A DNA stretch of 64,000 bases from Palleronia salina (GTDB lineage Bacteria > Pseudomonadota > Alphaproteobacteria > Rhodobacterales > Rhodobacteraceae): contig NZ_FQZA01000001.1 of assembly GCF_900141995.1 (NCBI RefSeq), positions 472,392 through 536,391 on the forward strand. Reading direction: 5' to 3'. A program made the translations under genes and the position numbers. The notes beneath the pieces are model-generated. The model was given only the letters and a program-made list of their open reading frames with translations, made no database searches and was not told the origin of the DNA. This document shows, in pieces, positions 57,149 through 64,000 of this stretch (positions within the stretch are counted from its first letter, which is position 1; each line of letters starts with the position of its first letter).

Positions 57149-58399
57149 TCATTGCCGCAGGCCGCGCGCCTCGACCGCGTCCTCGGCCGCCCAGGCATCG
57201 ACGGCATGCACGATGCCCGCGACGGCCTGCGCCCGCCACTCGGGATCGGTCAGGTTCGCCCGGTCCCGCGCGCTGCTGAGAAACCCTAGCTCGACCAGCA
57301 CCGACGGGATGTCAGGCGCCTTGAGCACCGAGAACCCCGCCTGCAAACGCGGCCGCTTGTGCAGGTCGCCCGTGTAGCTCGCCAGCCCGTCCACCAGCCG
57401 CGCGGCCAGCCGGTCGCTGCGCGGCGCGGTGTCCCGCCGGGCCAGGTCCATGAGCACCAATGCGACCTCGTCGTCGTGGCTGTGCAGGTCCAGCCCGGCC
57501 AGAAGATCGCTGCGGTCGTGCCGTTCGGCCAGCTTCTGCGACGCCACATCGGAGGCCCGGTCGCTGAGCGTGTAGACGCTGGCCCCCGAGGCGCGGCCTT
57601 CGGTCAGGGCGTCGGCGTGCAGGGACATGAACAGGTCCGCGCGGGCCGCGCGGGCGATGCTGACCCGGCGCTCCAAAGAGACGAAGCTGTCATCCTCGCG
57701 CGTGAGGGTCACCTCGTGACCGGCGGCGCGCAGCGCGTCGCCAAGCTCGTGGGCGATGCCCAGGATCACGTCGGCCTCGGTCAACCCTTCGGACATGGCG
57801 CCGGGGTCGATCCCGCCATGCCCGGGGTCCAGCACCACGCGCAACGGGCGGTCCCCCGTCTGCCGGGTGAGCGGCGCGTCCATCGCGGCCGGCTCGGGCA
57901 AGGCGAACAGCCCGGACTCGGGCGCACCGGCGGCGGCGGCGAACGCCTTGTCCGTGCTGGGCGCCAGCGACAGTTTCAACACCGCGCGCCCCGTGCTTTC
58001 GGTGATGACCAGCCCCGCCGTCTCGATCGCCATGGGCTCGGCCAAGGTGACGACAAGACGGGACCAGCCGTCACGCATCCGCCCGTGGCCCAGATCCTCG
58101 ATCCCGTCCGAGGCGACGATCCCGGCCAGGTCGCTGCCGGTGAAATCGACCTCGCCGAAATCGACCACGAGCCGCCTGGGATCGGACAGGGTGAAGACGC
58201 GCCACGGCACCGGCTGGCTGAGCGCGAGTTCGATCTGGAGATCGGATCCGAAATCGGCGATGCGGCTGGTCTCGGTGTCGATGCGCGCAAGGGCGGTCAG
58301 CTGCGCGGGTTCGGAGGATGCAGCCGGTACCGCTGCCCCGATCGCGAAGGTGAAGGCGCCAAGCGCCACGACTGTTCGAAAGGCCCGTGCAATGACCAT
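57149..58399 (-). CDS. N-acetylmuramoyl-L-alanine amidase (AmiC type)
   Basis: The 416-residue periplasmic protein has a signal peptide (about residues 1-28), an N-terminal AMIN domain (about 40-130) that targets septal peptidoglycan, and a C-terminal Amidase_3 domain with zinc ligands in VLDPGHGGIDPG and FMSLHADAL, plus a late catalytic Glu in VLVELGFLSS. It cuts the stem peptide from murein during cell separation. Confidence 0.94.
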   Translation of the reverse strand: MVIARAFRTVVALGAFTFAIGAAVPAASSEPAQLTALARIDTETSRIADFGSDLQIELALSQPVPWRVFTLSDPRRLVVDFGEVDFTGSDLAGIVASDGIEDLGHGRMRDGWSRLVVTLAEPMAIETAGLVITESTGRAVLKLSLAPSTDKAFAAAAGAPESGLFALPEPAAMDAPLTRQTGDRPLRVVLDPGHGGIDPGAMSEGLTEADVILGIAHELGDALRAAGHEVTLTREDDSFVSLERRVSIARAARADLFMSLHADALTEGRASGASVYTLSDRASDVASQKLAERHDRSDLLAGLDLHSHDDEVALVLMDLARRDTAPRSDRLAARLVDGLASYTGDLHKRPRLQAGFSVLKAPDIPSVLVELGFLSSARDRANLTDPEWRAQAVAGIVHAVDAWAAEDAVEARGLRQ

Positions 58400-58491
58400 C
58401 TGGTGCCTCGCTTCGCCTGCTCCGGGGGCTTTGCGCCCCTCTGTGGGGTCAGCCTAGCGCGAAGACCGGGGTCGGGGAAAGACGAAATCGC

Positions 58492-59631
58492 CTATCGATT
58501 GTGCCGCCACGCCTTCAGCCGCGACAGCCCCTCGGTGATGTCCTCGGTCGACCCGGCGTAGGAGAACCGCAGCATTCGCCCCCCGCGCCCGGGGTCGAAA
58601 TCCAGACCCGGCGTCACCGCGACCCCGGCCTTGTCGAGGATCTCGGCCGACAGCGCCAGAGCGTCGTCGGTCAGGTCGGACACGTCGGCATAGATGTAGA
58701 AGGCGCCGTCGGGCGGTGCGAAGGCGGTGAAACCCGCCGCGCGCAGGCCGTCGACCATCAGCTTCCGGTTGGCCGCATACACGGATAGGTTGCGATCCAG
58801 CTCGTCCCGGCAGTCGAAGGTGGCCAGCGCGGCCACCTGGCTGGCGTGGGGCGCGCAGATGAACAGGTTCTGCGCCAGCCGCTCGATGATCCGCACGTGA
58901 TCCTCGGGGACCACCATCCAGCCCACGCGCCAGCCCGTCATCGAGAAATACTTGGAAAACGAATTGACCACGTGCACGTCGTCGGTGAGCTCCAGCGCCG
59001 AGACCGGGCGCATGTCGTAATCGATCCCGTGATAGATCTCGTCCGAGATGAAGGCGACATCGCGCGCGGCGCAGGCGTCCGACAGCGCGCCCAGCGCCGC
59101 ACGGTCCAGCATGGTGCCCGTGGGATTGCCGGGGCTCGCCACGATCAATCCCTGGGCCTCCGCGGGGATCTGGTCCGGCACCGGCTGGAACCGGTCTTCC
59201 ATCCGCGTCTCGATTCCCAGCGGATCAAGGCTCAGCGCGCGCAGGATCTGGCGGTAGGACGGGTATCCCGGCAGCCCCAGCGCCACCTTGTCGCCCGCCT
59301 CGAACAACGCGGTGAAGGACAGGATGAACGCGCCCGACGCGCCCGCCGTCACCACCACGCGGCCCGGGTCGAGATCGACATCGTAGGTCTCGCCATAGTG
59401 GCGCGCGATCCGCTGGCGCAGCGCGGGCAGGCCCAGGCCGACGGTATAGCCCAGCGGCCCGGCCGCCATCGCGGCACTTAGGGCCGCACGGGCACCTTCG
59501 GGCGCGGGGGTGCCGGGCTGGCCTACCTCCATGTGGATGACGCGGTGGCCGGCCTCTTCGCGTGCGCGGGCCCGCTCCATCACGTCCATGACCAGGAATG
59601 GATCGACCGCGCCGCGTTTCGACACCCGCAT
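58492..59631 (-). CDS. Class I/II pyridoxal-phosphate aminotransferase
   Basis: The 379-residue fold type I enzyme contains ASPGNPTG (cofactor Asn169), DEIYHGIDY and the Schiff-base lysine Lys227 in NSFSKYFSMTGWRVGW. It belongs to the aspartate-aminotransferase-like group; the substrate is not predictable from sequence. The ATG at 59631 starts the conserved RGAVDPFLVMDV segment; a longer frame adds 17 residues without a ribosome site. Confidence 0.87.
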   Translation of the reverse strand: MRVSKRGAVDPFLVMDVMERARAREEAGHRVIHMEVGQPGTPAPEGARAALSAAMAAGPLGYTVGLGLPALRQRIARHYGETYDVDLDPGRVVVTAGASGAFILSFTALFEAGDKVALGLPGYPSYRQILRALSLDPLGIETRMEDRFQPVPDQIPAEAQGLIVASPGNPTGTMLDRAALGALSDACAARDVAFISDEIYHGIDYDMRPVSALELTDDVHVVNSFSKYFSMTGWRVGWMVVPEDHVRIIERLAQNLFICAPHASQVAALATFDCRDELDRNLSVYAANRKLMVDGLRAAGFTAFAPPDGAFYIYADVSDLTDDALALSAEILDKAGVAVTPGLDFDPGRGGRMLRFSYAGSTEDITEGLSRLKAWRHNR

Positions 59632-59789
59632 GAAAGCTTCTCCCGTCTTCGGATTTCCGCCGCCTGACTGGCGCGAAGCCAAGGTGGCGTCAAGCCGCGC
59701 GGGCCTTTCACATTGGGGTCATGGCCGGTTGCGCCGGCGGCCCGATCTGCGAGTATGCGCGCGACAATTTCAAGCGCCGGAGCCATGCC

Positions 59790-60527
59790 ATGAAGACCCT
59801 CACTCTCGCCGCCGTCCTCGCCCCCGCGTTGGCAATGGGCCAGGGCGCGCTGGCCCAGCAGATGAGCGATGCCGAGTTCGGCGAGCGGGTCCGCGCCTAC
59901 CTGATGGAGAACCCGCAGGTCATCATGGAGGCGGTCGCCGCGCTCGAGGCGCAGGAGTCCGAGGCGCAGGCCGCGCAGGACAACCAGCTGGTGGCCGACA
60001 ATGCCGATGCGCTGTTCCGGGCCGAAGGCGACTGGGTCGGCGGCAATCCCGAGGGCGACGTGACCGTGGTCGAGTTTCTCGATTACCGCTGCGGCTACTG
60101 CAAGCGTGCCCATCCCGAGGTGGCGGAGCTTCTGCAAAGCGACGGCAACATCCGCCTGGTCGTGAAGGAATTCCCGATCCTGGGCGAGCAGTCGGTCCTC
60201 GCCTCGCGCTTTGCCATGGCCACGCTCGAGGTCGCGGGCAGCGAGGCCTATGGCGAGGTCAGCGATGCCCTGATGACAATGCGCGGCGACATTACCGCCG
60301 ACAGCCTGGGCGCTCTGGCCGATGAGCTGGAGCTGGACGGTTCCGCCATCATGGGCGCCATGGGCACGCCCGAGATCGACGCCAAGATCGCCGAGAATTA
60401 TGCCTTGGCGCAGACCATGGGCATCTCGGGCACGCCCAGCTTCGTCTTCGGCGACCAGATGGTGCGCGGTTACGTGCCCCTGGAAGCCATGCGCCAGATC
60501 GTGGCCGAAGAGCGGGACGAGGGCTGA
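59790..60527 (+). CDS. DsbA family periplasmic thiol oxidoreductase
   Basis: The 245-residue protein has a signal peptide (cleavage near ALAQQ, about residue 22), a helical N-terminal extension, and a thioredoxin fold with C101-G-Y-C104 and the cis-proline loop GTPSFVFG. CGYC and the helical extension resemble the DsbA/DsbG-like Com1 group, more likely a folding or repair oxidoreductase than classic DsbA (CPHC). It is divergent from the aminotransferase and convergent with the oxygenase, with six bases between stops. Confidence 0.88.
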   Translation: MKTLTLAAVLAPALAMGQGALAQQMSDAEFGERVRAYLMENPQVIMEAVAALEAQESEAQAAQDNQLVADNADALFRAEGDWVGGNPEGDVTVVEFLDYRCGYCKRAHPEVAELLQSDGNIRLVVKEFPILGEQSVLASRFAMATLEVAGSEAYGEVSDALMTMRGDITADSLGALADELELDGSAIMGAMGTPEIDAKIAENYALAQTMGISGTPSFVFGDQMVRGYVPLEAMRQIVAEERDEG

Positions 60528-60533
60528 ACCGCC

Positions 60534-61463
60534 CTACCCCGTTCCGTTCGCCAGATGCAGATACGTCTCGTCGTAGCGGCGGGACAGATGATCGCCCGCC
60601 AGCACCGTTTTGCCGGAGCCCATGGGCGCGACGTTGGTGTCGTAATTCGGGTTGAAGAACAGCGGGACCGAGATCCGTTCGGCCGCGGTGCCCACCACCC
60701 GGTGCGGCGTCGCGCGGACGCGGCCGCCGGTCCACATCTCCAGCATCTCGCCGAAATTGACGATGAACTCGCCCGGCGGCGCCTGTAGCGGGATCCAGCC
60801 ACCGCCCCGCTTGCGCACCTCCAGCCCCGGCGTGCCGTCGGTGGCCAGCAGGGTCAGGCAGCCGTAATCGGTGTGGGTGCCGATCCCGAAATCCTTTTCG
60901 GTCGCCCAGGCGGGCCGCTCGGGGTAGAAATTCCCGCGCAACAGCGCCATGGGCCGGTCGAACTTGTCGTCGAAGAAATCGTGCGGTGCGCGCAGGCTGC
61001 GCGCCAGCCCGCGCAACAGATCCAGCGCCACGCCCATGGACTGCGCGTAATACGCCTCCAGCGTTTCGCGAAACCCCGTCAGCCCCTCTGGCCAGTGGTT
61101 CGGCGCGTAATATTTCAGCCCGTGCCGCGCCAGCGGGTCATCCGCCGCAAGCTCGAACCCCATGTCGAACACCTGCTTGTAGTCGGCATTGGCGTTCGGA
61201 TCGACGCGCTCGGCCCCCGGCGCGCCCCAGCCCCGGTTCGATCCCGTCGCCGCCATGTCGATCCGCGCCTTGCGGGTGGCCGGCAGGTGAAAGAAGGCGC
61301 GATAGGCCTCGATCACCGCGCGCACGTCCTCCCCCGACAGCGCCGTGTTGTGGACCGTCAGGAACCCCGTCTCGGTCGCGGCGTGCGCCATGTCCTGCAG
61401 CAGCGCGGCATGGGACGGGTCGTCCGGGTCGGCGAGGCGGGCGGCGTCGATACGGGGGATCAT
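60534..61463 (-). CDS. Isopenicillin-N-synthase-like 2-oxoglutarate/Fe(II) oxygenase
   Basis: The 309-residue enzyme has the double-stranded beta-helix iron site His197-x-Asp199 (GTHTDYG) and His254 (ATPHRVVG), and the 2-oxoglutarate-binding Arg263-x-Ser (ERISVPLFF). The N-terminal DIOX_N part is present. The substrate is unknown, and a beta-lactam role is not implied. The ATG at 61463 starts MIPRIDAARL. Confidence 0.88.
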   Translation of the reverse strand: MIPRIDAARLADPDDPSHAALLQDMAHAATETGFLTVHNTALSGEDVRAVIEAYRAFFHLPATRKARIDMAATGSNRGWGAPGAERVDPNANADYKQVFDMGFELAADDPLARHGLKYYAPNHWPEGLTGFRETLEAYYAQSMGVALDLLRGLARSLRAPHDFFDDKFDRPMALLRGNFYPERPAWATEKDFGIGTHTDYGCLTLLATDGTPGLEVRKRGGGWIPLQAPPGEFIVNFGEMLEMWTGGRVRATPHRVVGTAAERISVPLFFNPNYDTNVAPMGSGKTVLAGDHLSRRYDETYLHLANGTG

Positions 61464-61504
61464 GCGGAACTCCTTCGGGGCGACGCCCTGCATATGGTGG
61501 TCTT

Positions 61505-61531
61505 TTGACCCGCACGCAAACACGCTAGCTT
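61505..61531 (+). promoter_or_regulatory. Possible tpiA promoter
   Basis: TTGACC at 61505-61510 is followed by TAGCTT at 61526-61531 with a short 15-base spacer, 41 bases before the tpiA ATG. The -35 is good but the spacing is poor. Confidence 0.35.
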
Positions 61532-61571
61532 TTCGCGCAACGGACAGGAACCACAGCAGGAAGGATCCCCC

Positions 61572-62318
61572 ATGGCCGATCGCCGCAAGCTTGCCGCCGG
61601 CAACTGGAAGATGAACGGCACCACCGCCGAGCTGTCGCAGATCGACGCGCTGGTCGCCGCCCATGGCGACGCGGGCTGCGAGGTGCTGATCTGCCCGCCC
61701 GCCACGCTGATCGCGCCCATGGTCGCACGCGCGGGCGGCAAGATCGCCGTCGGCGGGCAGGATTGCCACGCCGCCGAGAAGGGCGCGCATACCGGCGACA
61801 TCTCGGCCGGCATGCTGCGCGACGCGGGCGCGAGCCACGTGATCACCGGCCATTCCGAGCGCCGCGCCGACCACGGCGAATCCGACGCGGACGTGCGCGC
61901 CAAGACCGAGGCCGCGATCGGCGCGGGCCTGGTCGCCATCGTCTGCGTGGGCGAGACGCTGGACGAGCGCGAGGGGGGCCGGACGCTGGACGTGATCGAC
62001 ACCCAGCTGGCCGGATCGGTGCCCGATGGCGCCACGGGCGACACCGTCGTTATCGCCTACGAGCCCGTCTGGGCCATCGGCACCGGCAAGGTCCCGACGA
62101 CCGAGCAGATCGCCGAGGTCCACGCGCACATGAACGCCCGCCTGAAAGAGCGGTTCGGAGATGCGGGCGACGCGATCGCCCTGCTCTATGGCGGATCGGT
62201 GAAGCCCTCGAACGCGGCCGAGATCTTCGCGGTGGACAAGGTCGACGGCGCCCTGGTGGGCGGCGCGTCGCTGAAGGCCGACGATTTCGGCGGGATCATC
62301 GCGGCGCTGGAGGGCTAG
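61572..62318 (+). CDS. tpiA: Triose-phosphate isomerase
   Basis: The 248-residue TIM barrel interconverts DHAP and glyceraldehyde-3-phosphate. Catalytic residues are visible: Lys13 (NWKMNG), His94 (GHSERR) and Glu164 ([12 protein letters not shown]). The phosphate loop [11 protein letters not shown] is near the end. A strong AGGAAGGA site precedes the ATG. It is convergent with the FAD monooxygenase and their stops overlap by four bases. Confidence 0.97.
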   Translation: MADRRKLAAGNWKMNGTTAELSQIDALVAAHGDAGCEVLICPPATLIAPMVARAGGKIAVGGQDCHAAEKGAHTGDISAGMLRDAGASHVITGHSERRADHGESDADVRAKTEAAIGAGLVAIVCVGETLDEREGGRTLDVIDTQLAGSVPDGATGDTVVIAYEPVWAIGTGKVPTTEQIAEVHAHMNARLKERFGDAGDAIALLYGGSVKPSNAAEIFAVDKVDGALVGGASLKADDFGGIIAALEG

Positions 62319-63448
62319 GCCCCGGCGGTCACGTCGTGGCCGTAGAGCCAGTCGAACCGGCCCAGCAGCATACCCGGGACGCGCCCCGCGACCCGCAGCG
62401 CCGCGTGGGCGGCCAGTCGCGCGGGACCGCGCAGGTGGTAGTTCCGGGCGTTCGCGTTGGCCGCGGCGATGGCGCGCGTCACCCGCGGCTCGCGCTGCGC
62501 CTGGTAGGCCGCCAACGCCGCCGCGCGGTCCGGCGCGTCCAGCGCCCGCGCCAGGCACCACGCGTCCTCCAGCGCGAGGTTCGCGCCCTGCGCCAGGAAC
62601 GGCAGCGTCGGGTGCGCCGCGTCGCCCAGCAGCGCCATGGACCGCCCGTGCCAGCGCGGCGCCACGGGGTGACGGAAAAGCCCCCACAGGTGGCAGGTCT
62701 CGACCCGCGCCAGCCAGTCCGGCACCGCCCCGCCGAACCCGGCGAAGGCACGACGCAGCGCGTCGGGGTCTCCGGCGATGTGCCAGCCTTCCTCGGCCCA
62801 GTCGGACCGCTCCTCCACCGCGACGAGGTTCAGCCGGCCCTGGCCCAGCGGATAGGCCACGAGGTGCCGGCCCGGCCCCAGGAAGACCGTTGCGCGCGGC
62901 GGCGCCTCGGCCGGGACGATGGCCCGCCATGCCACCTGCCCGGTGAAGAACGGCGAGTCCGCCCCGTTCAGCGCGCCGCGAAGGACGGAATTCAGGCCAT
63001 CCGCGCCGACCACGAACGGGTGCTGCTCGCTGCGGTCGCCGAACGATAACCGGCACCCGGCCCCGTCCTCGGCCCCGGTGACGCGGTCGCCCAGCCGCAA
63101 GGTCGCACCGGCCTCCCGCGCGGCGCCCGCCAGCAGGTCGATCAGCGCAGCCCGGTGCACCATGTGATAGTCGCGCCCCGCAAGGTCCATGCGCGCGATG
63201 GGCCGCCCGCTGGGACCGTCGATCAGCGCCACGGCCTCGCTCGGCACGGACACGGCACCCAGCGCGTCGCCAAGGCCCAGCGCCCGCAGCACGGCAAAGC
63301 CGTTCGGGCTGACCTGAACGCCGGCGCCGACCTCGGCGATCCGCGGCGCGCGCTCGATCACCGTCGGCGCAAAACCGCGACGGGCCAGCGCGATCGCGGC
63401 GGTCAACCCGCCGATCCCGCCGCCCACGATGGTGATCGCTTCGCCCAT
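62315..63448 (-). CDS. FAD-dependent aromatic monooxygenase (salicylate hydroxylase-like)
   Basis: The 377-residue group A flavoprotein has the Rossmann motif IVGGGIGG at residues 7-14, a GADG motif (VVGADGLNS) and the second FAD motif [25 protein letters not shown]. It should hydroxylate an aromatic or similar ring using NAD(P)H. No pathway genes surround it. The ATG at 63448 follows AAAGGA; an upstream TTG was rejected. Confidence 0.87.
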   Translation of the reverse strand: MGEAITIVGGGIGGLTAAIALARRGFAPTVIERAPRIAEVGAGVQVSPNGFAVLRALGLGDALGAVSVPSEAVALIDGPSGRPIARMDLAGRDYHMVHRAALIDLLAGAAREAGATLRLGDRVTGAEDGAGCRLSFGDRSEQHPFVVGADGLNSVLRGALNGADSPFFTGQVAWRAIVPAEAPPRATVFLGPGRHLVAYPLGQGRLNLVAVEERSDWAEEGWHIAGDPDALRRAFAGFGGAVPDWLARVETCHLWGLFRHPVAPRWHGRSMALLGDAAHPTLPFLAQGANLALEDAWCLARALDAPDRAAALAAYQAQREPRVTRAIAAANANARNYHLRGPARLAAHAALRVAGRVPGMLLGRFDWLYGHDVTAGA

Positions 63449-63465
63449 GGAGATCCTTTCCAAAG

Positions 63466-63492
63466 AAAAACCGGGGCGTGAGGGCCCCGGTT
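63466..63492 (-). terminator. Rho-independent terminator after dksA
   Basis: On the minus strand AACCGGGGC pairs with GCCCCGGTT and is followed by a T run. It lies 29 bases beyond the dksA stop and before the monooxygenase start, so the two genes are probably separate units. Confidence 0.9.
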
Positions 63493-63520
63493 CATCAATC
63501 GGCCCGCGATGGGCGCGTCC

Positions 63521-63943
63521 TCAGTCGTCGCGATGCACCTTCTCGCGCCGCTCGTGCCGCTCCTGTGCCTCGAGGCTGAGGGTGGCGATGGGGCGCGCAT
63601 CCAGCCGCTTGAGCGAGATGGGCTCGCCCGTGACCTCGCAATAGCCGTACTCGCCCTCTTCGATGCGGCGCAGCGCGGCGTCGATCTTGGCGACCAGCTT
63701 GCGCTGGCGATCGCGGGTGCGCAGCTCCAGCGCGCGGTCGGTTTCCTCGGAGGCGCGGTCGGCCACGTCGGGAATGTTGCGGGTGCCGTCCTGAAGCCCG
63801 TTGATGGTGCTGCGGCTCTCGTCCAGAAGATCGTTGCGCCACGCGATGAGCTTGCGACGGAAATACTCCGTCTGCCGTGCGTTCATGAACGGCTCGTCGT
63901 CACTCGGCGTGTACTCGTCCGCAATAATGGTATCCAATTTCAT
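63521..63943 (-). CDS. dksA: DksA family RNA polymerase-binding regulator, single-cysteine type
   Basis: The 140-residue protein has a coiled-coil with tip residues Asp59, Asp62 and Ala64 (DVADRA) used by E. coli DksA in the RNA polymerase channel. A zinc-finger-like globular end follows. Only one of the four E. coli zinc cysteines remains (Cys102; the rest read Thr, Leu/Ser and Ala: CEVT, LSLEA), as known for the Rhodobacter sphaeroides homologue, which still acts like DksA. It likely works with ppGpp. The 57 bases upstream to the window end hold its leader. Confidence 0.93.
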   Translation of the reverse strand: MKLDTIIADEYTPSDDEPFMNARQTEYFRRKLIAWRNDLLDESRSTINGLQDGTRNIPDVADRASEETDRALELRTRDRQRKLVAKIDAALRRIEEGEYGYCEVTGEPISLKRLDARPIATLSLEAQERHERREKVHRDD

Positions 63944-64000
63944 CCCCGTTCTCCCCTACCGGGTGCGGGATGACCACCACCGCACCGCTTATCGTTGGCT

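Overview
The window is about 64 kb of GC-rich DNA with almost no gene-free space. It reads as the chromosome of an alphaproteobacterium of the Rhodobacteraceae/Roseobacter type. The case rests on gene content and order: a TPR protein, a BamB-like protein and der in a row; Atm1-type ABC exporter with sufE; purN-purM; proline catabolism as putA plus a divergent Lrp-type regulator; pcm-tolC and a PopZ-like gene; a DksA with a single cysteine; and a small conserved protein of the DUF6280 type. I see no insertion sequence, prophage, CRISPR array or rRNA operon. The genes are mostly housekeeping and their coding bias is uniform. Frequent 4-bp ATGA/GTGA/TTGA start-stop overlaps and convergent stop overlaps show a compact genome.

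Layout. 0-2 kb (minus): der start, BamB-like lipoprotein and TPR membrane protein, an outer-membrane assembly cluster. 2-7 kb (plus): membrane fusion protein and a large RND pump. 7-13 kb: Atm1-type exporter with sufE, a lipoprotein, rnd, purN-purM and a CAT-anticodon tRNA, probably Ile2. 13-18 kb: proline utilisation (Lrp-type regulator, putA, GNAT enzyme). 18-22 kb: rhomboid protease, suhB, metR/metF divergon and a thioesterase. 22-26 kb: DUF2235 hydrolase and an orphan form II CoxL-like molybdenum hydroxylase large subunit. 26-32 kb: valS, HisC-like aminotransferase, a tiny membrane protein, an intergenic repeat pair and a class V aminotransferase. 32-37 kb: ygfZ, fructosamine-kinase-like gene, efp, DUF6280 gene, a DUF457-like membrane protein and cobQ. 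37-45 kb (minus): AsmA-like giant, queA, pcm, tolC and the PopZ-like gene. 45-49.6 kb: a membrane protein whose frame seems interrupted by TAG, bcp, DUF455 protein, and an M23 peptidase overlapping a bactofilin. 49.8-53 kb: a glycosyltransferase and a spermidine-synthase-like membrane protein. 53-59.6 kb (minus): aminotransferase, amidase, PBP1A and prfB. 59.8-64 kb: a DsbA-like protein, a 2OG-Fe(II) oxygenase, tpiA, an FAD monooxygenase and dksA.

Several blocks work together. The RND pump lacks an adjacent outer-membrane channel, and the tolC 31 kb away is a candidate partner. Envelope genes are common (BamB-like, AsmA-like, PBP1A, amidase, M23 peptidase with bactofilin). SufE and Atm1 link sulfur mobilisation to export for iron-sulfur maturation.

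The observations most worth a second look are the in-frame continuation beyond the TAG at 45872-45874, the molybdenum hydroxylase subunit with no neighbouring partner subunits, the alternating CTCA/TGAG half-sites between metR and metF, inverted repeats upstream of putA and of the RND operon, and the paired hairpin/repeat element at 30.55-30.67 kb. I did not find a clearly new multi-gene system.
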